Shown piece by piece: positions 27,853 through 36,716 of a DNA stretch of 64,000 bases (positions are counted from its first letter, which is position 1; each line of letters starts with the position of its first letter). The notes under the pieces are model-generated. The model ran no database searches. It was given only the letters and a program-made list of their open reading frames with translations, and was not told where the DNA came from. Origin of the DNA: Acidimicrobiaceae bacterium (GTDB lineage: Bacteria > Actinomycetota > Acidimicrobiia > Acidimicrobiales > Ilumatobacteraceae). The translations under genes were made by a program, and so were the position numbers. The stretch covers positions 19,167-83,166 of the forward strand of contig JADKGZ010000017.1 in NCBI GenBank assembly GCA_016722025.1, in the 5' to 3' direction.

Positions 27853-30425
27853 TCAGCTCTTCATCCGCGCGTCGGTGGGGTCGAACAGCGGTGTGGCGCC
27901 GGCGACGTCGACCGTGACCGGGTAGCACTCGTTCATGTACATCACCTGCAGCTTGGTGCCCACCACCGCATGCTGCGGCGGCAGGTAGGCCAGCAGCAGG
28001 TACTTGCCAACGGACGGCCCGGCGCCTGCGGTCGTGACGCGAGAGACGCGACCCTTGGCGTCGAGGATGCGCTCGCCGTCGAGTGTGAGGATGGGCTCGT
28101 TGCCGCCGGTGGGGAACCGGTCGTAGCCGTCGGCGCACCGCTGTGAGTCCATCGACAGCGTGCACATGATCGCGGCAGGGGCCTCCTCGCGGGCGGCCAG
28201 GTACGCGGCCTTGCCGATGAAGTCGGCGCTCTTCACCTTCGGCCGGTTGAGGCCGGCCTCGACCGGGTTGTACTCGCTCTCCAGCTCGGCGCCCATCAGG
28301 CGGTAGCCCTTTTCGATGCGGCCGGTGACGGCGTACACGCCGATGCCCACGGGGATGATCTCGAACTCCTCGCCGGCTGCGAACACGGCGTCCCACAGCG
28401 TCAGGCCGTGCTCCATGTTGGTGTAGATCTCCCAGCCGTTCTCACCCACGTAGCTGATGCGGAACATGATGCACGGCACGCCGGCGATGAGCACCTCGCG
28501 CACCGCGCCGTAAGGGAAGCCCTCCTGGCTGAGGTCGTACGGCGCCGTCGTGTGATCGGTGACGATCTTGGCCATCGTCGCCACCGCGTTGGGGCCCCAC
28601 ACGCCGAGCGTGCACATGCCCTGCGAGCGATCATTGAAGGAGACGGAGTTGCCGGTGCGCGCGTTGAACTCGTTGCGGTACTTGTTGAACCAGTAGTTGT
28701 CGCGGCCGCCGTCGAAGGCGCCGGTGATGACACGGAAGTGGTGCTGGCCGAGGCGCTGGATGGTGAGGTCGCCACGGAAACCACCGTGGGGGGTGAGCAA
28801 CGGTGTGTACACGCTGCGACCCACGGGTACGTCGACGCTGTTGACGCACATGTAGTTCAGGTACTCGACGACACCCGTGCCCTCGAAGTCGAACTCGTTG
28901 AACGCGGTGAGATCGACGACACCCACGCTGTCGCGCATCTGCAGGTGCTCTGCGTTGGTGACAGGGTTCCACCAGCGGGCATCCCACTCGTGGGTGCGCG
29001 GCGTGAACGCCGCGGGGTACTTCGCCTGCAGCTTCTCGTTGCTGGAGTACCACTGCGGGCGCTCCCAGCCGCGTGCGTCGAAGAACGTCGCGCCCAGCGC
29101 TTCCTCACGGGTGTAGAACGGGCTGCGGCGCAGGCCGCGCTGGCTGGCCCACTGCTCACGAGGGTGCACGATGCCGTAGGTCTTGTTGAAGTGCTCGTTG
29201 CACCGAGCGTTGATGTGCCACTCGGTCTTCTCGTGCGGGTAGAAGCGGCTGATGTCACTGCCGTGCGGGTCGCACATGTGCGGGTAGCCGTACGTCATCC
29301 ACTCGGCGACGAGCTGCGCGATGCCGGGGCCTTCCTTGATCCACACGGCAGCCGCGCTCCACAGGTTGCGCACCTCGGGGTCTCACCCAGCACCGGGTTG
29401 GCGTCGGGGGTGAGCGACAGCAGGCCGTTGATCGCGTAACGGATCTCGGCGTCGCCGAGCATCTCCATCAGATCGATCGCTTGCTCCATCTGAGGGTCGA
29501 AGTCGTCGTACGTGAGCGGCAGCTCGGTGGGTGTGAGCGCCGACTCCGCGTTGCTGGGGATGTCGTCGGCGCGCATCAGGATGGGGCGGTGGGCGTAGCT
29601 GCCGACTTCCATCGACCCCGACGACTGACGCTCGTAGCAGAACGTGTCCATGTCGCGGATGATCGGGTAGGCGAGCTCCTTGTTGCTCTCCTGCAGGATG
29701 TCGATGGGGCCGACGTCGGCCATCTGGTGCACTGCCGGAGTGAGCGGGATGTTGGCGCCCGCCATGGCAGCGATGCGGGGGCTCCACACGCCGCAGGCGA
29801 CCACCACGTACTCGGCCTCGATACGACCCTTGTCGGTGACGACCGCGGTGACCCGCTTGCCGCCCGGCACGTCCTCGGTCTCGACGTCGAGCACTTCGGT
29901 GTTGGCGAACACGTGCAGCACGCCGTTGGCCATGGCCTCTTCACGCATCTTGGTGCCGGTGGCCAGCGAGTCGACCACGCTGACGCTGGGGGTGTAGTAG
30001 CCGCCGAGCAGGATGTCCTCATTGATGAAGGGCACCATCTCCTTGATCTCGGCGGGGGTGACCAGGCTGGCCTCGATGCCCCATGCCTTGGCCGAGGTCA
30101 TCCGCCGCTTGAACTCCTCCAAGCGTTGCGGTTCGCGAGCGACCTCGATGCCGCCACACGTGTTGTTGAGGCCGGCGTCGATGTACTGGTTCTGGCTGTC
30201 GATGGTGAGGAACGCCATCTCCTTGTTGTGATCCGTGGGGAAGATGAAGTTGCTCGCGTGGCCCGTGGAGCCACCGGGGTTGGGCAACGGGCCCTTGTCG
30301 ATCTGCACCATGTCGGTCCAGCCGAGGCGGCTGAGGTGGCCGACCAGGCAGTTGCCGACGATGCCGGCGCCGATGACGACGACCTTCGCCGATGACGGAA
30401 ACGCGTTGGACCCAGAATCGCTCAC
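27853..30425 (-). CDS. Third dimethylglycine/sarcosine dehydrogenase-like flavoprotein with GcvT domain (frameshift near 29380)
   Basis: After repair about 857 residues, again DAO, FAO_M and GcvT. The FAD motif GAGIVG is at 19-24, with Asp43 in place of the usual ribose-binding Glu, and a His56 in GGSTGHASNF at the covalent-FAD position. Sequence differs markedly from the two copies near 4-9 kb, so it probably uses another N-methyl compound. The frame is lost near 29376-29381: inserting one G at CCCCGAGG joins NPVLGETP to EVRNLWSAAAVW. It heads an operon with etfBA and is divergent from a GntR regulator that likely controls it. Confidence 0.85.
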
Positions 30426-30468
30426 AGTTCACTCCCACGAAGACGAAGATCGCGCCGACCACGATCCG

Positions 30469-30491
30469 GTGATATATCATCACCATATCAC
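30469..30491. promoter_or_regulatory. AT-rich palindromic operator between the dehydrogenase-etf operon and the GntR gene
   Basis: Perfect 7-base arms GTGATAT and ATATCAC flank nine bases. Nested inside is the 8-base palindrome GATATATC (30471-30478). It is strikingly AT-rich for this genome and lies 44 bases upstream of the dehydrogenase start. The proposed GTG start of the GntR gene is within the left arm, so binding would block both genes. It is a good candidate site for the adjacent GntR-type protein. Confidence 0.6.
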
Positions 30492-31233
30492 ACGCCGAAC
30501 TGTCACACCCCGAACCGTCACGTCTCGAACTGTCACGCCTCGAACGGTCACACCCCGAACCGTCACGCCTCGAACGGCACCCCCCGAGTCGCTGAGCGAG
30601 CAGGCCTACCGCGACATCCGGCGGATGATCGTGCACCTCGAGCTCGCCCCCGGGGCCGTGATCCGCGAAGACGCGCTGCAGGCAACCCTGCAGCTGGGGC
30701 GCACCCCGATCCGCGAGGCACTGCAGCGCTTGGTGCGCGATCAGTTCGTCACCGTCATGCCCCGCCGCGGCATGTACGTCAGCAGCATCGATGTCGGCGA
30801 CCTGGCGCTGCTGTACGAGACGCGGGCAATCCTCGAGCCGTATGCGATGAGGCTCGCGTGCGCCCGCGGCACCGACGACGCGTGGAACGACATGGCATCG
30901 TTGTTGGAAGGGGCCACGGCCGACGCCACCCCTGCGGCGCTGCTGGAGATCGATCGCGGGTGCCGCGAGCTGGTGTGGCGGGCGGCCGACAACCGCTTCC
31001 TCACCGATCATCTCGACATGCTCTACGCGCACAGCGACCGGCTGTGGCACCTCTACCTGGGCGATGTCGCCGACCTGCACGGCATGATCGCAGAGCACCG
31101 CGCCATCCTGCACGCCCTGCGGGCCGACGATGCCGACCGCGCCGCCGAGCTGATCGAAGCCCACATGCACCACTTCGACCAGCAGATCCGCGACGCGGTG
31201 CGCCGCCGCCTCGACTCGCCACTCGCCGGCTGA
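30469..31233 (+). CDS. GntR-family (FadR/FCD subfamily) transcriptional regulator with repeat-coded N-terminus
   Basis: A winged HTH (SLSEQAYRDIRRMIVHLEL, LGRTPIREALQRL) is followed by an all-helical FCD ligand domain ending HFDQQIRDAVRRRLDS; residues Asp and His for metal are plausible in LDMLYAHSDRLWHL and MIAEHRAILHAL. No ATG, GTG or TTG lies in frame between the 15-bp repeat array and the HTH, so translation should start at or before GTG 30469. That gives 254 residues with a low-complexity N-terminus of RTVTP pentapeptides. It probably represses the divergent dehydrogenase-etf operon until an N-methyl or organic-acid effector binds. Confidence 0.8.
   Translation: MIYHHHITRRTVTPRTVTSRTVTPRTVTPRTVTPRTAPPESLSEQAYRDIRRMIVHLELAPGAVIREDALQATLQLGRTPIREALQRLVRDQFVTVMPRRGMYVSSIDVGDLALLYETRAILEPYAMRLACARGTDDAWNDMASLLEGATADATPAALLEIDRGCRELVWRAADNRFLTDHLDMLYAHSDRLWHLYLGDVADLHGMIAEHRAILHALRADDADRAAELIEAHMHHFDQQIRDAVRRRLDSPLAG
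30496..30585. repeat. Six-copy 15-bp tandem array
   Basis: Six units start at 30496, 30511, 30526, 30541, 30556 and 30571; the consensus is CGAACCGTCACGCCT with a core GAAC-N-GTCAC. The last copy is degenerate. Because 15 is a multiple of three, the array keeps the GntR frame open and encodes RTVTP pentapeptides. It could be a protein linker, a set of regulator-binding iterons, or a slippage site. Confidence 0.85.
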
Positions 31234-31277
31234 GCGTTCGACCGCGCCGGGCTCGCTCGTCGCCGGCCCACCCTACG

Positions 31278-32045
31278 ATGCCTGCGATGTTCACCGCCGG
31301 CGCACTCATCATCGGAGCGATTGCAGCGCTGGTGACCGGGCTGTCCAAGGCAGCGCTCCCCGGCGCCGGGTTGCTGGCGGTGCCGCTGTTCGCGATGGTG
31401 GCGGAGGGCCGCGGCATTCCTGGCGTGGCCCTGCCGGTGCTGCTGTTCGGCGACGTGTTCGCCGTGCGGTGGTACCGCCAGCACACTCGTTGGGAGCTGC
31501 TGCGGCCGCTCGCGACGTGGGTGGCTCTCGGCTTCGCAGGTGGCACAGCGTTCTTCCTGGTTGCCGGCAGCAGCACGCGAGTGCTCGACATCGTGATCGC
31601 CGCGGGCATCTTGCTGGTGGTGGCGTTGCAGGTGATGCGCATCGTCCGGCAACGCCCAGCACACGAGAGCACCACCACCGACGCGGTGCTCTACGGCACC
31701 GCCGGCGGCTTCACCACCTTCGTCTCCAACGCCGCAGGGCCGATCATGAACACGTACCTGGTGGGGTTGGGGCTGGACAAGCGCGAGCTCGTCGGCACCT
31801 CGGCCTGGTTCTACCTGGCGGTCAACCTGACGAAGGTGCCCGTGTACCTCGCGATCGGCGAGCTCGCCAGCGGTGGCCGATTCTTCACGTGGGAGAGCCT
31901 CGCCTTCGACCTGGCGCTGCTGCCGGCCGTTGCGATCGGGGTCTACACCGGACGCCACGTGTTGCATCGCCTGCCGGAGCGGTTGTTCCTGTGGGTCGTG
32001 CTGGTGCTCTCGTTCGCCGGGGCGATGAAGCTGCTGCTGCCGTAG
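31278..32045 (+). CDS. TauE/SafE-family membrane transporter
   Basis: A 255-residue membrane protein with about seven or eight hydrophobic segments, GALIIGAIAALVTGLSKAAL first, then ALPVLLFGDVFAVRWYRQHT, which contains the family's GD motif after a Pro turn, and in the second half FTTFVSNAAGPIMNTYLVGL, the matching internal repeat. Members export sulfite, sulfonates or organic acids. The gene follows the GntR regulator by 44 bases and may be co-transcribed, which would link its cargo to the same pathway. The ATG at 31287 is an alternative start. Confidence 0.82.
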   Translation: MPAMFTAGALIIGAIAALVTGLSKAALPGAGLLAVPLFAMVAEGRGIPGVALPVLLFGDVFAVRWYRQHTRWELLRPLATWVALGFAGGTAFFLVAGSSTRVLDIVIAAGILLVVALQVMRIVRQRPAHESTTTDAVLYGTAGGFTTFVSNAAGPIMNTYLVGLGLDKRELVGTSAWFYLAVNLTKVPVYLAIGELASGGRFFTWESLAFDLALLPAVAIGVYTGRHVLHRLPERLFLWVVLVLSFAGAMKLLLP

Positions 32046-32063
32046 CCGCGGCGACACGCTGCG

Positions 32064-33272
32064 TCAGCGGGCGTTGGCCTTCGACGCGACCGACCAAGCC
32101 CCGAGCCACGACGCAGCTGCGAGCACGACGTGGTCGTGCCAGCGGGGTGCAGCCACCTGCACTGCCAACGGCAACCCGGTGGCGGGGTCGGTCCCGGCAG
32201 GAACGCTGACGGCCGGCCAGCCGGTGAGGCTCCAGGGCAGCGTGAACACGTAGTCGTCACCCTCCAGCGGTCGATGCACCGGGGCGACGTCGGCCACCAC
32301 CGGGCCGACGATGATGTCGAACCCTGCGGCCGCGCGAGTGAACCTGCCGGAGAATCGATCCCAATCGCCCAATTGGCGATCTGCGGCCGCGCCGGAGAGA
32401 GCCGAGCGGCCCCAGTACCGCAGCGTGATGTCGAGCGCTTCATCGAGGTGCGCCGGGAGCGGCTCGTCGACGATCACGCAGCCGAGATCGGCGAGACGCG
32501 ACACCGCCGCCTGCACGGCGGCACGCGTCGAGCCGGCAGGCGCCCATGCCGCCTCCTCGACGATGGCGACCCGCAGCCCCCTTGGGTCCACCGAGGAAGG
32601 TGCCCGCAGCGGCACCGGCACGCAGTCCGGGTCCACGCCGTCGGGCCCGCAGATCACGCTCATGATGGTGAGCAGATCGGCGGCACTCGCGGCCAACGGG
32701 CCGATCACCGTGCGCCCGTCGTGCCTGCCACCGACACGCGGGAAGTGGCCGGTGTTCGGCACCAGGCCGAACGAGGGCTTGAACCCGAAGACGCCGCACC
32801 ATGCGGCCGGCAGGCGGATGCTGCCGCCAGAGTCGCTGCCGAGGCCCACCAGTGACGCGCCGGCACCGATCAAGGCTGCCTCCCCGCTGGACGAGCCTCC
32901 CGGTGTGCGCTCGGCGTCGAGAGGATGGTGGCACCGACCATGGATCGGGTGCTCTGCCCCCGGTTGCGTCTTCGCAATCACGATGGCAACGGCGGCGCGC
33001 AGCCGTGCGACGGCGGTGGCGTCGCGTTCCGGCATGCGGCCCGTGCGTTCGAGCGCTTCACCCTCGCAGGCAAGGCCGGCGACGTCGATCCAATCCTTGA
33101 TCGTGATCGCCAGCCCAGCCAGTTGGCGCCGCGGCACTTCCGCGTCCAGTGCTGCCGCCTGGGCGAGCGCAGCCTGATCGTCGCGGCACACCACCGCCCC
33201 CAGCGCGACCGCGGCATCGAGCCTGGCCTGCGCAGCCTGAACGCCTTCGATCACCGACATGCGCAGCATCAT
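32064..33272 (-). CDS. Amidase signature (AS) family enzyme
   Basis: A 402-residue AS-family hydrolase. The catalytic Lys59 is in LAITIKDW, the cis-Ser lies in the GGSSSGEAA block at 125-133, and the nucleophile Ser151 is in GSDSGGSIRLPA. It cleaves an amide, perhaps of a small carboxamide or aryl amide; the family does not tell the substrate. It is shorter than GatA (about 485 residues) and lacks GatB/C neighbours, so a role in tRNA amidation is unlikely. It is convergent with the TauE gene and stands alone. Confidence 0.88.
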   Translation of the reverse strand: MMLRMSVIEGVQAAQARLDAAVALGAVVCRDDQAALAQAAALDAEVPRRQLAGLAITIKDWIDVAGLACEGEALERTGRMPERDATAVARLRAAVAIVIAKTQPGAEHPIHGRCHHPLDAERTPGGSSSGEAALIGAGASLVGLGSDSGGSIRLPAAWCGVFGFKPSFGLVPNTGHFPRVGGRHDGRTVIGPLAASAADLLTIMSVICGPDGVDPDCVPVPLRAPSSVDPRGLRVAIVEEAAWAPAGSTRAAVQAAVSRLADLGCVIVDEPLPAHLDEALDITLRYWGRSALSGAAADRQLGDWDRFSGRFTRAAAGFDIIVGPVVADVAPVHRPLEGDDYVFTLPWSLTGWPAVSVPAGTDPATGLPLAVQVAAPRWHDHVVLAAASWLGAWSVASKANAR

Positions 33273-33335
33273 CCCAGCTCACCGCCAGCGCGGCAACAGG
33301 TCTGTCGTCCACGCCACATGGCGCGCCGTCAGCCG

Positions 33336-34592
33336 TCAGCCGTCAGCGTCGTCGACGACCGCCGGCACACCCTTTCCGGCGAGGCGCTTCGCAGCGGCGA
33401 CGAAGCCGTGATCGGCGACAGAGGCGACAACTGCCGCGACGATCGTGAGCGGCAGCACCTTCGGATCCCCGCACAGCTCGGCGACGACGAGTGCCCCCAA
33501 CAACGGCGACCTCAGCGAGATCGTGATGGCAGCCGCCATGGCCACCAGTGCTGCTCCCCACAGCTCGCCGGCCCGCGAGGGCGATGCGCCGCACACGAGC
33601 AGCGCAGCCATTGCGGCGCCCGCGCCGACCGCCAGCGAGGGCGAGAACACACCGCCGGGCACACCCGAGCGCAACGTGGCAACCGTTGCGATCATCTTCA
33701 CCACAACCATCGCCAACACCAACTGCATCGTTGGTGAGGTTGCAGCTGAGCGGAGCGCCTCCAGCCCGTTGCCGGTGGCCTTCGGAAACGCTCCGACCAA
33801 CCCCACAGCCAGTGCCGCGGCAACCCAATGAGCGCGGGCGATGCCGCCACTGTCGACCCGGGGAAAGCGTTCACGAAGCCATCGGAACAACAGGCTCGCA
33901 ACGATGGCGGGCACCACGCCGAGAGCGGCGAAGCCGACCACGCTGCCATCGAGCCGCTCCAGTCCGGGCAGCACTGCTTCTCCCCCGAGCGCGAGCTCGG
34001 CTGTCGTGTAGCCGCTCGCAGCGCCGATGAGGCCGTAGATCAACGAGCGTCGTGAGTCGCGAATGCCGATGTGGCCTTCCACGTACACCACCGCGCTCAA
34101 CGGCGCGTGGTAGGCGGCGGCAAAGGCGGCGGCCACACCCGCGGCGATGAGCGACGGCCGCCGCGGCGCATCGCTTCCGGCAACTGCTGCGCCGATCGCG
34201 CCTCCCGTTTCGATGATGGCCGACTCGCGACCGATCGAGAGCATCCCCGCGGTAGCGATCCACGTCGATCCGCTGTGCAGCAGCGTGCACCCGAGGCTGG
34301 GAGCAGCACCCTCCCCGCGTGCGGCGGCGGCGAGCTGCGCCAACCCCAGACGACTCCTGGCCAGCCGCATGCTCGTCCGCGCCAGCAACCATGCCAGCAC
34401 CAGCGCCCCGCCGATGATGGCCAACCGCTCGGCCACCGCAAGGTTCGACGCGGCGACAGTGGGGTCGGAAGACCCAGCCACGTGCTCGGTGACCCAGAAC
34501 GCCGACCGGCGGAACGCCGCCGCGAAGCAGGCTGCAGCGACACCCACGACGAGTGCCGCTGCACCGCGTCGTACCTCGGTCGCGCATCTCAC
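33336..34592 (-). CDS. ClC-type chloride channel/transporter
   Basis: A 418-residue membrane protein with the ClC fold. The signature GRESAIIETGGA is the counterpart of GREGPxxQ-type filter loops; other expected segments are AAAYHAPLSAVVYVEG (usual G-F-x-P helper) and RSGVPGGVFSPSLAVGAG, which matches the GxFxP filter motif. It is shorter than E. coli ClcA and starts MRCATEVRRGAAALVV. It may move chloride or another anion against protons. The gate glutamate is displaced relative to GREGP, which deserves an alignment. It ends downstream of the acyl-CoA dehydrogenase gene. Confidence 0.82.
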   Translation of the reverse strand: MRCATEVRRGAAALVVGVAAACFAAAFRRSAFWVTEHVAGSSDPTVAASNLAVAERLAIIGGALVLAWLLARTSMRLARSRLGLAQLAAAARGEGAAPSLGCTLLHSGSTWIATAGMLSIGRESAIIETGGAIGAAVAGSDAPRRPSLIAAGVAAAFAAAYHAPLSAVVYVEGHIGIRDSRRSLIYGLIGAASGYTTAELALGGEAVLPGLERLDGSVVGFAALGVVPAIVASLLFRWLRERFPRVDSGGIARAHWVAAALAVGLVGAFPKATGNGLEALRSAATSPTMQLVLAMVVVKMIATVATLRSGVPGGVFSPSLAVGAGAAMAALLVCGASPSRAGELWGAALVAMAAAITISLRSPLLGALVVAELCGDPKVLPLTIVAAVVASVADHGFVAAAKRLAGKGVPAVVDDADG

Positions 34593-34608
34593 ACTGACGG
34601 ACAGCGGG

Positions 34609-35839
34609 TCAGATCGGCAGGTTGCCGGTGGCCGTGCGCGTGCTGCCGTGGTCGCGGTAGGCGGCGATGGTGCGCTGGGCGATGCGCATCTGGTGGATCT
34701 CGTCGGCCCCGTCGGCGAAGCGGGCCCAGCGGGCGTGCTGGTACATGTGGGCCAGCGGGGTGTCGGTGGAGTAGCCGAGGGCGCCGTGCACCTGGATCGA
34801 GCGGTCGATCACGCGGCCCAGCATGTTGGCCACGAAGTGCTTGGCCATCGAGACCTCGCTCTTGAAGTCGGCTCCGCTGTCGATGAGGTAGGCGGCGTGC
34901 AGCACCATCAGCTTCGCCTGGTAGAGCTCCATCGAGGAGTCGGCGATCATCCACTGGATGCCCTGCTTCTCGGCGAGCACACTGCCGTGCGAGTACCGGT
35001 TCAGCGAACGGTCGACCATCATGTCGAGCGCCGTCTCGGCCTGGGCGATCCAGCGCATGCAGTGCGCGAGGCGGGCGGGCCCGAGGCGGTACTGGCCCGA
35101 GCATGTGGCCCTGCCCGCGGCCGCCCAGCATGTTCTCGGCGGGGATGCGCAGGTCTTCGATGACGATCTCGCTGTGGCCGTTGGCGCCGTGCATGGTCTC
35201 CACCTCGCGCACGCGGTGCCACCCGTCGCTGGGCAGGTCGACGATGAAGGCCGTGTTGGCGGCCTGCGGCAGGTCGGGGTTGTCCTCCGTGCGGCACACG
35301 AGGATGGCGAACTTGGCCCGCCGGGCGTTGGAGATGAACCACTTGTGGCCGTTGATCACCCACTCGTCGCCGTCCTTGACGGCGGTGGTGCGGATGAGCG
35401 TCGGGTCCGAGCCGGCGACCTCCGGCTCGGTCATCGCGAAGCAGCTCATCGCCGTGCCGTCGCACAGCGGCTTGAGGTACTTCTCCTTCTGCTCGGGCGT
35501 ACCCCAGTGCAGCAGCGTGTGCATGTTGCCCTCGTCGGGCGCCTGGCAGTTCAACACGAACGGCCCCGTAGTGGCCTTGGCCGCCTCGGCCTGCACCATG
35601 GCCAGCTGCACGTGCCCCAGGCCCATGCCGCCCCACTCCTTGGGCATGTGCGGCATCCACAGACCGACTTCCATCGCCTGCTTGCGCAGCGCGACGAGCT
35701 TCCCGATGTAGTCAGCGCGGTCCTCGTCGCGCAGCTTGTCGAGCTCGGCTTCCCCGGGCTTGACGACGTCGTTGACGAACGAGCGCACCCGCAGTCGAAT
35801 CTCTTCCAGCTCCGGACTCAGCGTGAAGTCGATGGCCAT
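34609..35839 (-). CDS. Acyl-CoA dehydrogenase, ACAD10/11-like (frameshift near 35096)
   Basis: After repair about 409 residues. The N-terminal helical domain, FAD-binding CFAMTEPEVAGSDPTLIRTT and the beta-domain WVINGHKWFISNA are normal. After MLGGRGQGHMLG the frame shifts; a single extra base or two missing near 35094-35098 separates it from QYRLGPARLAHCMRWIAQAE, and the rest ends YSTDTPLAHMYQHARWARFADGADEIH. This C-terminus is like the kinase-linked ACAD10/11 and LvaC type, which act on 4-phosphorylated acyl-CoAs. The neighbouring SDR and APH-like kinase genes support that. Divergent from the SDR gene. Confidence 0.85.
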
Positions 35840-35949
35840 GCCGGCGTTCCCCTTGTCGTTCTTCTGATCGTTGATCTGATCGTTGTTCGTGATGGTCGTT
35901 CGTGATCGCCGTGGCGATTCCCCAAGTCCGGCCACTGTAGGTTCCGGGA
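35840..35949. promoter_or_regulatory. Divergent promoter region with short direct repeats
   Basis: The 110-base gap between the ACAD and SDR genes is less GC-rich than the coding DNA. It contains a 12-base near repeat, CTGATCGTTGAT then CTGATCGTTGTT, and two copies of GTTCGTGAT further on. A regulator site is plausible. No clear -10/-35 pair stands out. Confidence 0.35.
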
Positions 35950-36705
35950 ATGCCCCAGGACCTGTTCGAGCTGACCGGAAGCGTTGCACTCGTCACGGGC
36001 GGTTCCCGTGGGCTGGGTCGCGAGATGGTGCTGGCGTTCGCCCAGCACGGGGCCGACGTGGTGATCGCCAGTCGCAAGCTGGAGAACTGCAACGCCGTCG
36101 CCGCCGAGGTGCGCGCGCTGGGGCGCCGAGCGCTTCCCGTGGCCTACCACGCCGGCAGCTGGGCCGATGCCGATGCGCTCGCCGACGCGGCGTACGCAGA
36201 GTTCGGGAAGATCGACATCCTCGTCAACAACGCCGGCATGTCGCCGCTGTACGCCAGTCTCGACACGGTCACCGAGGAGCTCTTCGACAAGGTGATCGGC
36301 GTCAACCTGAAGGGCCCGTTCCGGCTGTCGTCGATCGTGGGCACGCGCATGGCCGCAGGTGCCGGTGGCTCCATCATCAACATCTCGTCCATCGCCAGCC
36401 AGCGCCCCAGCCCCGGCGAAGCGCCGTACGGCGCGGCGAAGGCGGGCGTCAACTCCCTCACGCAGAGCATGGCTGCAGCGTTCGGCCCGAAGGTGCGCGT
36501 GAACTGCATCGTGCCCGGCCCGTTCCTCACCGACATCTCCAAGGCCTGGGACATGGAGGCGTTCAACGCTCGGGCGAAGAGCGCGTTCGCGCTCGGTCGC
36601 GGCGGCCAACCGCACGAGATCGTAGGTGCCGCGTTGTACCTCGCCAGCGAAGCGAGCAGCTACACCACCGGCGCGTTCATCAACATCGACGGCCTGCCGC
36701 GGTAG
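35950..36705 (+). CDS. SDR-family oxidoreductase (next to ACAD)
   Basis: A 251-residue classical short-chain dehydrogenase. The NAD(P) motif TGGSRGLG is near residue 16, NNAG in VNNAGMS, catalytic Ser in ISSIASQ, and YGAAK supplies Tyr and Lys. The end FINIDGLPR is typical. In a 4-hydroxyacid pathway such as levulinate use (Lva), an SDR reduces or oxidises the 4-keto/hydroxy acyl-CoA, and the neighbouring dehydrogenase and kinase match that plan. The exact substrate is unknown. Confidence 0.88.
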   Translation: MPQDLFELTGSVALVTGGSRGLGREMVLAFAQHGADVVIASRKLENCNAVAAEVRALGRRALPVAYHAGSWADADALADAAYAEFGKIDILVNNAGMSPLYASLDTVTEELFDKVIGVNLKGPFRLSSIVGTRMAAGAGGSIINISSIASQRPSPGEAPYGAAKAGVNSLTQSMAAAFGPKVRVNCIVPGPFLTDISKAWDMEAFNARAKSAFALGRGGQPHEIVGAALYLASEASSYTTGAFINIDGLPR

Positions 36706-36716
36706 TTCGCCGGCCA

